Positions 9,147-18,047 of a stretch of DNA of 64,000 bases are shown here, one piece after another. This DNA is from Algoriphagus faecimaris (GTDB taxonomy: Bacteria > Bacteroidota > Bacteroidia > Cytophagales > Cyclobacteriaceae). The notes beneath the pieces are model-generated. The model was given only the letters and a program-made list of their open reading frames with translations. It was not told the DNA's origin and did no database searches. The first letter of the stretch is position 1. Every line of letters starts with the position of its first letter. The position numbers were made by a program, and so were the translations under genes. Location of the stretch: positions 87,530 through 151,529 of the forward strand of contig NZ_FNAC01000004.1 in NCBI RefSeq assembly GCF_900101705.1. Direction: 5' to 3'.

Positions 9147-9164
9147 TGTACACAAATATGTACA
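9147..9164. promoter_or_regulatory. YefM-YoeB operator, paired TGTACA boxes
   Basis: Two TGTACA hexamers at 9147-9152 and 9159-9164 lie 12 bases apart centre to centre, 13 bases upstream of the antitoxin ATG. The E. coli yefM-yoeB operator is known for the same hexamer and the same 12-base spacing. The boxes overlap a CATATTTG that could serve as the -7 element on the minus strand. Confidence 0.7.
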
Positions 9165-9204
9165 TAAAAAATTAAAGAAATGTTATCAAAAAATTTTTAG
9201 ATCT

Positions 9205-9232
9205 GAAAAAAGAGGCTTTCGCCCCTTTTTTC
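9205..9232. terminator. hairpin terminator after the AAA/VWA pair
   Basis: A 12-base stem with one mismatch (gaaaaaagaggc with gccccttttttc, loop tttc) separates the end of the AAA ATPase gene from the toxin-antitoxin promoter. A second hairpin (aatgtgagt with actcacatt, 9238-9260) sits between it and the ATPase stop codon. Confidence 0.65.
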
Positions 9233-9282
9233 ACAAAAATGTGAGTTAGACACTCACATTGGTAACATGGGATTTAGGATTT

Positions 9283-10806
9283 TTACAAATCATCCTCTTC
9301 AAAATCGTCTTCTTCACCAGGACCCATATTGAACATGGAGCTGAAGAGATCCTTAAACTGCAATCCGGTGTCTAGTAAATTTTTACTAAGTTGGGAATAT
9401 TCGGCTAATCCATGCAGGGCAAATTCCATAAAGAATTCTTTTTCCTTTTCAGGGAGATTTTTCACCGTAGCAGTGACAACCTCCTCCAGTCCAGGGACTT
9501 CATGAAGAGCCTGCTTGTATGCTTTGTCAGATTGTGAAGCCAAAATATCCAGCTCATTTCCTTCTCCAAACCAAGCCAAAGGAATCACATAGGGATTGCC
9601 TTCTTTGGCTTTCTTCTTTGACTCGGGTGAGGGGAAATAGTTGACAAACTGTGAGCGAATGGCTTTTCCGATCAAGTTATAAGCTACAAGACCAGCGCCC
9701 TCTTGTTCACCTTCATAGACCAATTCGACCTTTCCGGTAATGGCTGGAATCACCCCGATCAGATCCGCTATTCTAACGGTGGTATTTTCTTCACCATTTA
9801 GATAAAGTCTTCTTTCCGCTGCCGAAATCAGATTTTCGAAAGCCGAAATGGTCAAACGGGCAGAAACTCCCGACTTTTCATCCACGTATTCAGAATCTCT
9901 CGCCTCGATAGCAATCTGCTCGATCAGATCCTTCATCAGTTCGGGGACATGAATATTTTCCACAGGCTTACCGACTAAGTTGGCCTCTTGAGCTGTGATT
10001 TTTTTACCGATCTCGATGGATTTCGGATAGTGGGTGATGATCTGACTTTCAATCCTATCCTTGAGGGGAGTCACGATACTGCCGCGGTTGGTATAGTCTT
10101 CCGGGTTGGCAGTGAAGACAAACTGAATATCAAGCGGAAGCCTCAATTTGAATCCTCGTATCTGAATATCGCCTTCCTGCAAAATATTAAACAAGGCCAC
10201 CTGAATACGGGCCTGCAAATCAGGCAACTCATTGATGACAAATATCGAGCGATGAGATCTTGGGACCAATCCATAGTGAATCACCCGCTCGTCATTGTAG
10301 CTGAGCTTCATTGTAGCAGCTTTGATTGGATCCACATCACCGATCAAGTCGGCTACGGAAACATCGGGTGTAGCGAGTTTTTCAGTATACCTATCATTCC
10401 TATGCCACCAAATAATGGGAGAATCATCTCCCCGCTCTTCGATGAGATTTCGAGCATAGGAAGTCAGCGGCTGCAGCGGATCATCATTGAGTTCGGCTCC
10501 ATAAACCACGGGCACGTATTCATCCAATAGCTGCGTCATCATCCGTGCGATTCGGGTTTTGGCCTGACCGCGCAGACCGAGCAGATTGATATTGTGTCGA
10601 GAGAGAATCGCCCGCTCGATATCGGGAATCACCGTATCCTCGTAGCCCCAGATGCCCTCGAATACATTTTCTTTCTGCTTGATTTTAGCAATTAGATTAT
10701 CCCGGAGTTCTTCCTTAATAGATTTGGGTTCGTAGCCAGCGGCTTTGAGCTGTCCGAGAGTCCGGATTTGTTTGAGTTCTTTTCCGGTAAGTTTTTGGTA
10801 GTCCAT
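9283..10806 (-). CDS. AAA+ ATPase, magnesium-chelatase ChlI/BchI-like
   Basis: A 507-residue AAA+ protein. The nucleotide site is GLRGQAKT (a shortened Walker A of the chelatase clade), the Walker B strand reads VINELPDL with Asn-Glu instead of Asp-Glu, and ANPEDYTNRGSIVTPLKDR covers sensor 1 and the arginine-finger region. The C-terminus is very acidic (EEDDFEEDDL). Such ATPases work with a VWA-domain partner as metal-insertion or remodelling machines; the partner gene lies directly upstream (8-base gap) on the same strand. There are no chlorophyll or cobalamin synthesis genes nearby, so the target is a protein or cofactor that cannot be named. Confidence 0.85.
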   Translation of the reverse strand: MDYQKLTGKELKQIRTLGQLKAAGYEPKSIKEELRDNLIAKIKQKENVFEGIWGYEDTVIPDIERAILSRHNINLLGLRGQAKTRIARMMTQLLDEYVPVVYGAELNDDPLQPLTSYARNLIEERGDDSPIIWWHRNDRYTEKLATPDVSVADLIGDVDPIKAATMKLSYNDERVIHYGLVPRSHRSIFVINELPDLQARIQVALFNILQEGDIQIRGFKLRLPLDIQFVFTANPEDYTNRGSIVTPLKDRIESQIITHYPKSIEIGKKITAQEANLVGKPVENIHVPELMKDLIEQIAIEARDSEYVDEKSGVSARLTISAFENLISAAERRLYLNGEENTTVRIADLIGVIPAITGKVELVYEGEQEGAGLVAYNLIGKAIRSQFVNYFPSPESKKKAKEGNPYVIPLAWFGEGNELDILASQSDKAYKQALHEVPGLEEVVTATVKNLPEKEKEFFMEFALHGLAEYSQLSKNLLDTGLQFKDLFSSMFNMGPGEEDDFEEDDL

Positions 10807-10814
10807 GCGTTTGT

Positions 10815-11915
10815 TTAAAAGCGTTTGGTTCGGTTTCTTCTATAGTCTTCAAAAATCAAATCGCCGAGTCCTTTGAGCGAACTGTAATAGGCGTTTCCAT
10901 TATTGACTTGGGTAAATTCTTTGACAAATTCCTTCAAATAGGGGTCTGAAGCAATCATAAAAGTGGTCACGGGAATTTTAAGCTTGCGGCATTGGGCTGC
11001 GAGCTTGAGTGTTTCGCTCAGGATTTTGCTGTCTATGCCAAAAGCATTTTTGTAATATTTGATTCCCACTTTTAGGCAAGTAGGCTTTCCGTCCGTGATC
11101 ATAAAGATCTGTTTGTTGGGATTTTTTCTCCTGCGGAGTAGATCCATCGCTAGCTCCAATCCAGCCACGGTATTGGTGTGATAGGGTCCGACCTGAAGGT
11201 AAGGCAAATCCTTAATTTCAATCTGCCAAGCATCATTCCCAAAGACAATCACATCCAAGGTATCTTTTGGATAGCGAGTTTTGATCAATTCGGCCAGAGC
11301 CATGGCAACTTTCTTGGCAGGGGTAATTCGGTCTTCCCCATATAAAATCATGGAGTGTGAAATATCAATCATCAGCACCGTGGAGGTCTGTGAGCGATAT
11401 TCATTTTCTACGATTTCAAGATCATTTTCTGTCAAGAGGTAATCTCCCGAAAACCCATGATTGGCCTGTGCATTTCGAAGGGAATCTGTTAGTGCGATTT
11501 GATCCAGATTGTCTCCAAATTCATAAGCCCTGCGGTCACTTCCTCGCTCTTCTCCTTGTCCGGAGTGGGTGGTCTTGTGCTGACCGGATTTTCCGCGTTT
11601 GAGTTTGCCGAAGATTTCTTCCAAGGCTGACTTTCGAATCGTTTGCTCTGCTTTTCCCGTGATTTTGAATTCGCCTTTTTGATTTTCCTCGGTGAGATAG
11701 CCCTTCGATTTGAGATCTTCGATAAAGTCCCCGATGCCGTAATTGGGATTTGTGAGATTGTAGCGCTTGTCCAGGTTGGTCAGCCAACTAAGCGCTTCTG
11801 CCGCATCTCCACCAGTCATAGTGACGAGTTGGAGGAAGATGTTGAGTAGATTCTCAAAGGTGTTTTTCTCAGGGTCTTGGGGCGGTATGTATTGTGTAAA
11901 GCGGAAGCCTTTCAT
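10815..11915 (-). CDS. VWA-domain partner of the AAA+ ATPase
   Basis: From the ATG at 11915 the protein has 366 residues. An N-terminal helical part (1-100) precedes a basic Gly/His-rich linker, and a von Willebrand A domain follows with the MIDAS motif DISHS at 184-188, the conserved threonine region YHTNTVAGLELA and the third metal loop TDGKPT. It has no signal peptide, so it is cytoplasmic like chelatase D subunits and the VWA proteins paired with MoxR-type ATPases. The gene is first in a two-gene unit with the ATPase. The longer frame to 11948 adds a non-conserved leader and is not preferred. Confidence 0.85.
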   Translation of the reverse strand: MKGFRFTQYIPPQDPEKNTFENLLNIFLQLVTMTGGDAAEALSWLTNLDKRYNLTNPNYGIGDFIEDLKSKGYLTEENQKGEFKITGKAEQTIRKSALEEIFGKLKRGKSGQHKTTHSGQGEERGSDRRAYEFGDNLDQIALTDSLRNAQANHGFSGDYLLTENDLEIVENEYRSQTSTVLMIDISHSMILYGEDRITPAKKVAMALAELIKTRYPKDTLDVIVFGNDAWQIEIKDLPYLQVGPYHTNTVAGLELAMDLLRRRKNPNKQIFMITDGKPTCLKVGIKYYKNAFGIDSKILSETLKLAAQCRKLKIPVTTFMIASDPYLKEFVKEFTQVNNGNAYYSSLKGLGDLIFEDYRRNRTKRF

Positions 11916-12058
11916 GGGTAGATGCAAGATAAAAGATTCAATAAGCAAGACAATTAAATTCCAAGAAGGTTGAATGTCAGCCTATTCTCGTAATAATTGA
12001 TTTCATAACAAAGTGAAGGGGATAGGAGTTTTGATTAGTGAACAAAAACACGAAAAAG

Positions 12059-12289
12059 ATGAAAAAGTATGAATTTGCTGTAGGGTTTGTGACGGGGGCT
12101 TTGATCATCTTCGTCACCCTGATTCAGTTGAATGTTGCCTTACCTTTGATTTGGTTACTTTTTCTAGCCGGACCATTTTTGGTCATGTGGATGGTGTGGT
12201 CGGTTTTGATTGCACCGGTTCAGATCGATGAGACTTTTGAAGAGCAATGGTATCAGGATAGACCTTATTTGAGGAGAGAGGAAGATTGA
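12059..12289 (+). CDS. small two-helix inner-membrane protein
   Basis: Starting at the ATG at 12059 (MKKYEFAVGF) this encodes 76 residues with two hydrophobic segments, about 6-24 and 28-50, and a charged acidic tail ending RREED. A GTG seven codons upstream is possible but less likely. I do not recognise the family. It is convergent with the PIN toxin, the stop codons touching at 12289/12290, and divergent from the VWA gene. The size and topology are those of an accessory membrane protein. Confidence 0.65.
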   Translation: MKKYEFAVGFVTGALIIFVTLIQLNVALPLIWLLFLAGPFLVMWMVWSVLIAPVQIDETFEEQWYQDRPYLRREED

Positions 12290-12700
12290 TTAGGGTCCAA
12301 AAAATTCCTTCGGGGTATATACAGGAATTTGGATATCACCTTTAAAGTCTTTTTTATTTCTTGTTATGAAGAAATCCATATTATGGGCAAGTGCTGTGTA
12401 ATATTGCAAACCATCTTCCTTGTCTTTAAAATTGGAATTTAAAGATTTTCGAACTACATCCTCCCCTCCTGAGATTACTTTACAGACTGAAAAAAACTTA
12501 TCTAAAACTTCTCTTGATTGTGGAATCTTATAAACTTCAAAAGCAAGGTAGAATAGATTTCCTAAACTGATTTCAGCAATAAATAGAAGAGCTAATTCAT
12601 TCTGTACAAGCAAAAGAAAAGATTTAGCATCCTCATAAAAGGGTTCTCTTTTTGCTAAAAGATCAATGACGACATTAGTATCTAAGTATATCTTAACCAT
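12290..12700 (-). CDS. PIN-domain ribonuclease toxin (VapC-like)
   Basis: A 136-residue PIN protein: the first acidic residue is D7 in IYLDTNVVIDLL, a second acidic position lies in FIAEISLGNL, and the third in HNMDFFITRNKKDF, followed by the usual VYTPKEF end. PIN toxins cut tRNA or rRNA. Its start overlaps the antitoxin stop by eight bases, which is the normal order of antitoxin then toxin. The active-site acids are all present, so it should be functional. Confidence 0.9.
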   Translation of the reverse strand: MVKIYLDTNVVIDLLAKREPFYEDAKSFLLLVQNELALLFIAEISLGNLFYLAFEVYKIPQSREVLDKFFSVCKVISGGEDVVRKSLNSNFKDKEDGLQYYTALAHNMDFFITRNKKDFKGDIQIPVYTPKEFFGP

Positions 12701-12950
12701 ACTTTTCTAACAAATAACGTCTTCGAAGCTCTTTGTCAGACTCTTTTAGACTTGGTATGGGTTTCGTAGACTCTAATTTTTTTAAAAGTGAAATAGCTGT
12801 TTTTTGAGCCTCCGTTTGTTCAATTTCTGGATCTTCTTTGGAAAAAACCTCCTCAAACATTTTTGAAAGCGAAACCCCTCTATTTGCTGCAATGGTCTTT
12901 GCACGCTCTACTATTTCTTTTTCGACGGTGAGTGTCAGCTTGGTTTTCAT
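12693..12950 (-). CDS. antitoxin of the PIN module (DUF6364-like)
   Basis: An 85-residue protein beginning MKTKLTLTVEKEIVERAKTI, a strand followed by helices as in ribbon-helix-helix or DUF6364-type antitoxins. The middle (residues 45-60) is acidic and the C-terminal part (LKESDKELRRRYLLEKYG) is helical and likely binds the toxin. It is cotranscribed with, and overlaps, the PIN gene. A palindromic ACACGTGT right before the start codon is a plausible site for its autoregulation. Confidence 0.82.
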   Translation of the reverse strand: MKTKLTLTVEKEIVERAKTIAANRGVSLSKMFEEVFSKEDPEIEQTEAQKTAISLLKKLESTKPIPSLKESDKELRRRYLLEKYG

Positions 12951-12954
12951 TTTT

Positions 12955-12980
12955 ACACGTGTTTAAAATAAATATACGTG
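12955..12980. promoter_or_regulatory. candidate operator/promoter of the PIN module
   Basis: The palindrome ACACGTGT (12955-12962) lies four bases before the antitoxin ATG, and a second ACGTG core follows at 12976-12980. Between them the minus strand reads TATATTTA, one base off the TAnnTTTG -7 element. The layout suggests autorepression, but there is only one locus to judge from. Confidence 0.35.
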
Positions 12981-13039
12981 CTTTTTTAGAAAAAAGATTG
13001 ATTTAATCTTAAAAAGAAAGAATCCCATTAATTTCAAAG

Positions 13040-13987
13040 ATGATGCTCAGTCCTTCAGAAAAAAACGCCCAACTCATAAAATCCACCGCAGCACAGCTAG
13101 GCTTTGACTTTTGCGGGATTGCTAAAGCGGAATTTTTAGAAGAGGAAGCCCCGCGCTTGGAAGAGTGGCTGAATCGAAACTACCAGGGCAAGATGGCTTA
13201 TCTGGCCAATCATTTTGACAAGCGATTGGATCCGACCAAATTGGTTACGGGAGCCCAAACAGTGGTTTCGCTCATTTATAATTATTATCCTCATAAAAAG
13301 CTTCCTGAAAATCCTGAGGATATCAAACTCGCCAAATATGCCTATGGAGAGGATTATCACTTTGTCATCAAAGAAAAGCTTAAAACTTTTTTAGAAATAC
13401 TCAGGGAAAAAATCGGGGAAATTGAGGGACGAGCTTTTGTAGATTCTGCTCCCGTCATGGAGCGACAGTGGGCTCAAAAAGCCGGATTAGGCTGGATCGG
13501 AAAAAATAGTCTGTTATTGAATAGGGAAATGGGCAGCTTTTTCTTTTTAGCGGAATTGATCATCGACCTGAAAGTAGAGCCTGACTCTCCCCTAGCAAAA
13601 GACTATTGCGGCACTTGCACGGCTTGTATCGATGCCTGCCCTACGGATGCCATCGTCCAACCGGGAGTAGTGGATGGAAGTCGCTGTATTTCATATTTGA
13701 CAATCGAGCTGAAAGATGCTATTCCAGATGAATTTCAAGGGAAAATGGAAAATTGGGCTTTTGGCTGTGATATTTGTCAGGATGTATGTCCATGGAACCG
13801 ATTTTCCCGGCCGCATCAGGAGCCTGCTTTTGCTCCGCCGCCGGACCTGCAGGGTTTTTCCAAAAAGGACTGGGTTGAAATGACGGAGGAGACCTTCCGA
13901 AAAGTCTTTAAAAAATCAGCGGTAAAGCGCACCAAATTTGCTGGACTGAAAAGAAATCTCCAATTTATTGCATCAAACAAGTCCTGA
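13040..13987 (+). CDS. queG: epoxyqueuosine reductase
   Basis: QueG carries out the last step of queuosine synthesis in tRNA, reducing epoxyqueuosine with cobalamin and two 4Fe-4S clusters. The 315 residues contain the catalytic aspartate in [13 protein letters not shown] (D134 if the second of two adjacent ATGs is used), GLGWIGKN, and both cluster motifs: [12 protein letters not shown] and [11 protein letters not shown]. The end of the protein lacks the HEAT-like extension seen in some homologues, as is common in this phylum. corA follows after four bases and is probably cotranscribed. Confidence 0.95.
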   Translation: MMLSPSEKNAQLIKSTAAQLGFDFCGIAKAEFLEEEAPRLEEWLNRNYQGKMAYLANHFDKRLDPTKLVTGAQTVVSLIYNYYPHKKLPENPEDIKLAKYAYGEDYHFVIKEKLKTFLEILREKIGEIEGRAFVDSAPVMERQWAQKAGLGWIGKNSLLLNREMGSFFFLAELIIDLKVEPDSPLAKDYCGTCTACIDACPTDAIVQPGVVDGSRCISYLTIELKDAIPDEFQGKMENWAFGCDICQDVCPWNRFSRPHQEPAFAPPPDLQGFSKKDWVEMTEETFRKVFKKSAVKRTKFAGLKRNLQFIASNKS

Positions 13988-13991
13988 GCTT

Positions 13992-15098
13992 ATGCCGCAG
14001 AAATCCGCTTTGAAGCAGTTCCAAAAACTTTTTAAAACCAAAAGAAAAAAAAGACCTGCCCATAAAGTGGGTTTGCCTCCTGCTGCTTTGGTTTTCACCG
14101 GAGACCAGAAGCAGGAGCAGGTATTTATCAATTTAATCACCTATGATGAAGCGGAGATTCAGGAGGAGCGAATCGAACTTAGAGCCCTTCAAAAACACCT
14201 CGATTTACAGAAGAAAGTCATTTGGATTGATGTAGTCGGACTTCATGACATTACCTTGCTGGAGGAGCTTGGTAAGCTTTTCGGCATCCATAAATTGACC
14301 CTTGAAGACATCCTCAGTGTGGAGCAGCGACCTAAAATGGAGGTCTTTGACGAGTATATTTTTGCGACGATAAAAATGATACAATGTAATTCTCCAGAAT
14401 CCCCTATTATGGAGGAGCAGGTGAGCTTTTTGATGGAAAAAAATATTCTGATCACTTTTCAAGAAAAAGAAGGAGATGTATTTCAGTTTGTCAGAGATAG
14501 ATTGTTGGATCCCAAAAGGGCCATCCGCCAAAGAGGAACAGACTATTTACTTTATGCATTGCTGGATGCGGTGATTGATAATTATTTCACGGTGATGGAA
14601 CATATCGGGGAGCGTATCGAAAACCTAGAGCAGCAAGCCATGCTGGAGCCGGGAAACGAAACACTCAATGCGCTTTACCTGCAACGAAAAGAAATGATGG
14701 ACCTGCGTCGTTCAGTCTATCCACTTCGCGAAGTCATCGGCTCTTTTGACAAATATGCTGAGCATAAAATCTCACCCGAAGTCCGCCCTTTTATCCGGGA
14801 TTTGTATGAAAATACGATTCAGGTGATCGAGACCATGGAAGTGTTTCGGGATATGTCTTCCGGGGTATTAGATCTTTACATGAACAGTCTCTCCAATCGC
14901 ATGAATAATGTAATGAAAGTATTGACGATCATTTCCACCATTTTTATCCCCTTGAGTTTTGTGGCGGGGGTATATGGGATGAATTTTGAATACATGCCCG
15001 AACTCACCATGCGCTATGGATATTTTTATGTTTTGGGAGCGATGGGAGTCGCTATTGTGGGAATGTTGGGCTTTTTCCGATGGAAAAAATGGATTTAA
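13992..15098 (+). CDS. corA: CorA-family Mg2+/Co2+ channel
   Basis: Starting at the ATG at 13992, four bases after the queG stop, the protein has 368 residues. A large cytoplasmic funnel domain (about 1-300) with a long stalk helix is followed by two C-terminal transmembrane helices; the first ends with the hallmark YGMN, then FEYMPEL in the periplasmic loop, and the chain ends with basic FRWKKWI. It is a divalent-cation uptake channel of the inner membrane. The gene is convergent with nadC and their stop codons overlap (15095-15098). An upstream TTG start inside queG is rejected. Confidence 0.95.
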   Translation: MPQKSALKQFQKLFKTKRKKRPAHKVGLPPAALVFTGDQKQEQVFINLITYDEAEIQEERIELRALQKHLDLQKKVIWIDVVGLHDITLLEELGKLFGIHKLTLEDILSVEQRPKMEVFDEYIFATIKMIQCNSPESPIMEEQVSFLMEKNILITFQEKEGDVFQFVRDRLLDPKRAIRQRGTDYLLYALLDAVIDNYFTVMEHIGERIENLEQQAMLEPGNETLNALYLQRKEMMDLRRSVYPLREVIGSFDKYAEHKISPEVRPFIRDLYENTIQVIETMEVFRDMSSGVLDLYMNSLSNRMNNVMKVLTIISTIFIPLSFVAGVYGMNFEYMPELTMRYGYFYVLGAMGVAIVGMLGFFRWKKWI

Positions 15099-15952
15099 AA
15101 GGCTTTGAGACTCATATCTAGCGCCTTTGCCCCATAGGTCAAGGCCCCCATGGAAATAAAGTCCACCCCGCATTCAGCGACTTCTGCTAATGTTTCTTCG
15201 GTTATCCCCCCTGAGGCTTCGATGCTCATTTTGCCATCGACTAGTGCAACAGCTTGTTTCATGGTGGCATAATCCATATTATCCAGCATGATGTAATCCA
15301 CTCCCCCGACTTCCAAGACTTCCTGCACCTCTTGAAGATTGCGGGTTTCAACCTCGATTTTCAAGTTAAGCTTGTTTTCAAAAAGATATTTTTGGGTATT
15401 TTTCACAGCATCCTGAATACCTCCAGCAAAATCTACATGATTGTCCTTCAACATAATCATATCATACAGTGCGAAGCGGTGATTGACGCCTCCTCCGATA
15501 TGTACCGCCCATTTCTCCATCAGCCGGAAATTGGGTGTGGTTTTTCGGGTATCCATTAGCCGGGCTTTTGTATGAATGATTTTTTGGGTTAATCGATGTG
15601 TGTAAGAAGCAATCCCGCTCATCCGCTGCATGCAATTCAGCACCAATCGCTCTGCTGATAAAATAGATACCGAAGGACCGGAGACAATCAATGCGATATC
15701 TCCATGCTTGATGGACTCCCCGTCTTTTTTTAAGACATCAATTGACAGTCTTTCGTCAAAAGTTTTAAAAATTCGCTCCGCCATTTGCACCCCTGCTATG
15801 ATTCCTTCGCTTTTGATAAGTAATCGGGCTTTCCCCATTTTATCCGAGGGAATAGAGGCCAAAGAAGAGTAGTCTCCGGGACCAATGTCCTCTGCAATTG
15901 CGGCTTGAATAAATTGATCGAGGGATTCTTCTGTCAAATAGGAAGGTTTCAT
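15095..15952 (-). CDS. nadC: nicotinate-nucleotide pyrophosphorylase (carboxylating)
   Basis: NadC converts quinolinate and PRPP to nicotinate mononucleotide in NAD synthesis. The ATG at 15952 gives 285 residues, the standard length; 51 residues of the open frame upstream have no family character. Substrate-binding landmarks are MDTRKTTPNFRLMEKWAV, GGGVNHRFALYDMIMLKDNH, EVETRNLQEV, MLDNMD and EASGGI. The neighbouring upstream gene on the same strand is a DUF4783-type protein, an association I have seen repeatedly in this phylum. nadA and nadB are not nearby. Confidence 0.96.
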   Translation of the reverse strand: MKPSYLTEESLDQFIQAAIAEDIGPGDYSSLASIPSDKMGKARLLIKSEGIIAGVQMAERIFKTFDERLSIDVLKKDGESIKHGDIALIVSGPSVSILSAERLVLNCMQRMSGIASYTHRLTQKIIHTKARLMDTRKTTPNFRLMEKWAVHIGGGVNHRFALYDMIMLKDNHVDFAGGIQDAVKNTQKYLFENKLNLKIEVETRNLQEVQEVLEVGGVDYIMLDNMDYATMKQAVALVDGKMSIEASGGITEETLAEVAECGVDFISMGALTYGAKALDMSLKAF

Positions 15953-16004
15953 CCTGCAAAAATAGGGAATGCAGACAGGAACAGGATTCTTTTTTTGAAA
16001 ATAC

Positions 16005-16400
16005 TCAGACTTTAACGAATCCCAAACTATAAACTCTTGGGGTATTGTCCTGCTGATTGATTTTGATGAAAACTTTGTAAACGGCCTGACCACTTTGGTA
16101 ATCACCGATATAGGAACTCAGGCTTGGGTTGTTTTCACTACGAAATACCAAGGAAAAATGGAGGGGAGGGTTTTTCTTAAAAAAATCCTTGAGGACCAGT
16201 TCCGCTTGGTTTTTAGAGTAATCACCCTTTTGCCCATTAATATTCAGCGAAATACTAGTATCCAAATACCGAGAAAGGTCACTGCTCGAGCCACTGTCTA
16301 TGGCCAATATAATAGGGTCAATCGTATCCTTAGTCGCTGGCTCGACGGTAAAAACATGCATAAAGAGCATGAAAGACAATATGAAATTAAAAACCAACAT
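16005..16400 (-). CDS. DUF4783-like secreted protein
   Basis: A 131-residue protein with an N-terminal hydrophobic export segment (about 1-18) and a compact alpha+beta domain resembling the NTF2-like DUF4783 family of Bacteroidota: SSSDLSRYLDTSISLNI, then SKNQAELVLKDFFKKNPP and strands to the end. The biochemical role is unknown. It lies 52 bases upstream of nadC on the same strand and they probably share a transcript, although nothing in the sequence links it to NAD. Assignment is from memory of the family pattern, not a profile search. Confidence 0.75.
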   Translation of the reverse strand: MLVFNFILSFMLFMHVFTVEPATKDTIDPIILAIDSGSSSDLSRYLDTSISLNINGQKGDYSKNQAELVLKDFFKKNPPLHFSLVFRSENNPSLSSYIGDYQSGQAVYKVFIKINQQDNTPRVYSLGFVKV

Positions 16401-16511
16401 CGGGCTGGTTTTGGCAAATACTAAGCCAAATTTTATGTTTTCAAATGCATTTTTGGCTTATTTTTGATTTTCTCAAAAATTCCATCCAAGCGGGATTGCA
16501 TGGAAAAGTAA

Positions 16512-16519
16512 TATATTTG
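16512..16519 (+). promoter_or_regulatory. candidate -7 element of gpmI, almost leaderless
   Basis: TATATTTG fits the Bacteroidota TAnnTTTG -7 box exactly and ends five bases before the gpmI ATG, which would put transcription start at or next to the A of the start codon. No TTTG -33 box is at the expected 19-base distance, so support is partial. Confidence 0.35.
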
Positions 16520-16523
16520 CGAC

Positions 16524-18047
16524 ATGGATAAGAAAGTACTTTTAATGATTTTAGATGGCTGGGGTCTTGCCACCAACCCAGCTGTATCAGCTATTGACAA
16601 AGCTAAAACGCCGTTTATTGACAGTTTGTATGGCAAATATCCACATGCTAAGCTGGATGCTTCAGGGTTGGCGGTAGGTCTTCCCGAAGGGCAGATGGGC
16701 AATTCCGAAGTGGGCCATATGAATATTGGCGCCGGTAGGGTTGTTTACCAAGATCTGGTCAAAATCAATCTGGCAGTCAAAAATGGGGAACTCAATGAGC
16801 ATCCTGTTTTGAAAGAAGGCTTTGCCAAAGCCAAGGAAAGTAAGAAGAAGGTACATTTCATAGGATTGGTTTCTGATGGAGGTGTACATGCCCATATTAA
16901 TCACCTTAAGGGACTTTGCGATGCAGCTAAGTTTCATGGCTTAGAAAATGTCTATATCCATGCCTTCATGGATGGAAGAGATACCGATCCCAAAGGGGGA
17001 GTACACTACTTGGAAGATCTACAAAATCACCTGAAAACCTCCGTTGGACAAATCGCATCCGTAGTAGGAAGATACTATGCCATGGATCGAGATAATCGCT
17101 GGGAACGTGTCAAACTTGCATACGATGCCCTAGTAAATGGTGAAGGAGAAAAGTCAAAAAATCTCTTGATGGCCATCAAAAAGTCCTATGATAACAATGT
17201 CACTGACGAATTTATCCGTCCTATCATCCATGTAGGTGCTGATAACAAACCTATCGCGACTATTCAGGAAGGCGATTTGGTTATTTGCTTCAATTTCAGA
17301 ACTGACAGAGGCAGGGAAATCACTCAAGTGCTAACACAGCGTGATTTTGAAGACTACAATATGAAGAAATTGTCGCTTGAGTATATCACATTTACCAATT
17401 ACGACGAGACATTCAAAGGTGTAAAAGTACTATTTGAAAAAGATAATCTCCACAATACCCTAGGAGAGGTACTCGAGCGTGCCAATAAGAAGCAAATTCG
17501 AATAGCCGAGACTGAAAAATACCCTCATGTGACTTTTTTCTTTTCCGGAGGGAGAGAAAGAGAGTTTGAGGGAGAAACCCGGATTCTATGCCCATCACCG
17601 AAGGTGGCCACTTACGACCTAAAACCTGAAATGAGTGCTTTTGAAATAGCAGTAAAAATCAACTCCGAATTGAAAAGAAAGTCTGCTGATTTCATCTGTC
17701 TCAATTTTGCAAATGCAGACATGGTGGGTCATACGGGGGATTTTGACGCTGCAGTCAAAGCCTGTGAGGCAGTAGATAAATGTGCTGAAAATGTAATCGG
17801 TACCGCACTCGAAAACGACTACACTATCATCGTCATCGCTGACCATGGCAACAGTGATATGATGATCAACGAAGATGGTACGCCCAACACCGCACATACC
17901 ACCAATTTGGTGCCTTGTATCATGGTGGATAAGCAGGATCAATTGACCATTAAAGACGGAAAACTAGGGGATTTGGCACCCACCATCTTGAAATTAATGG
18001 GTATTGGAATCCCAGAAGATATGACAGGTGAAATACTATTGAGTTAA
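16524..18047 (+). CDS. gpmI: 2,3-bisphosphoglycerate-independent phosphoglycerate mutase
   Basis: GpmI interconverts 3- and 2-phosphoglycerate in glycolysis using two Mn2+ ions. The 507 residues match the usual size. Metal ligands and the phosphorylated serine are in LILDGWG (D11) and GNSEVGHMNIGAGR (S61); later motifs include MDGRDTDP, VGRYYAMDRDNRWER, FNFRTDRGREITQ, FANADMVGHTGDF and ADHGNSD, so both halves of the alkaline-phosphatase-like site are intact. The start is decided by the family N-terminus. The last base of its stop codon is the first base of the next gene's ATG, indicating coupled translation. Confidence 0.97.
   Translation: MDKKVLLMILDGWGLATNPAVSAIDKAKTPFIDSLYGKYPHAKLDASGLAVGLPEGQMGNSEVGHMNIGAGRVVYQDLVKINLAVKNGELNEHPVLKEGFAKAKESKKKVHFIGLVSDGGVHAHINHLKGLCDAAKFHGLENVYIHAFMDGRDTDPKGGVHYLEDLQNHLKTSVGQIASVVGRYYAMDRDNRWERVKLAYDALVNGEGEKSKNLLMAIKKSYDNNVTDEFIRPIIHVGADNKPIATIQEGDLVICFNFRTDRGREITQVLTQRDFEDYNMKKLSLEYITFTNYDETFKGVKVLFEKDNLHNTLGEVLERANKKQIRIAETEKYPHVTFFFSGGREREFEGETRILCPSPKVATYDLKPEMSAFEIAVKINSELKRKSADFICLNFANADMVGHTGDFDAAVKACEAVDKCAENVIGTALENDYTIIVIADHGNSDMMINEDGTPNTAHTTNLVPCIMVDKQDQLTIKDGKLGDLAPTILKLMGIGIPEDMTGEILLS

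Noticed and set aside
15953..16105. N-terminal extension of nadC by 51 residues
   Set aside because: It has no family similarity, and without it the protein starts at the conserved site with the normal length; it would also overlap the DUF4783-like gene.
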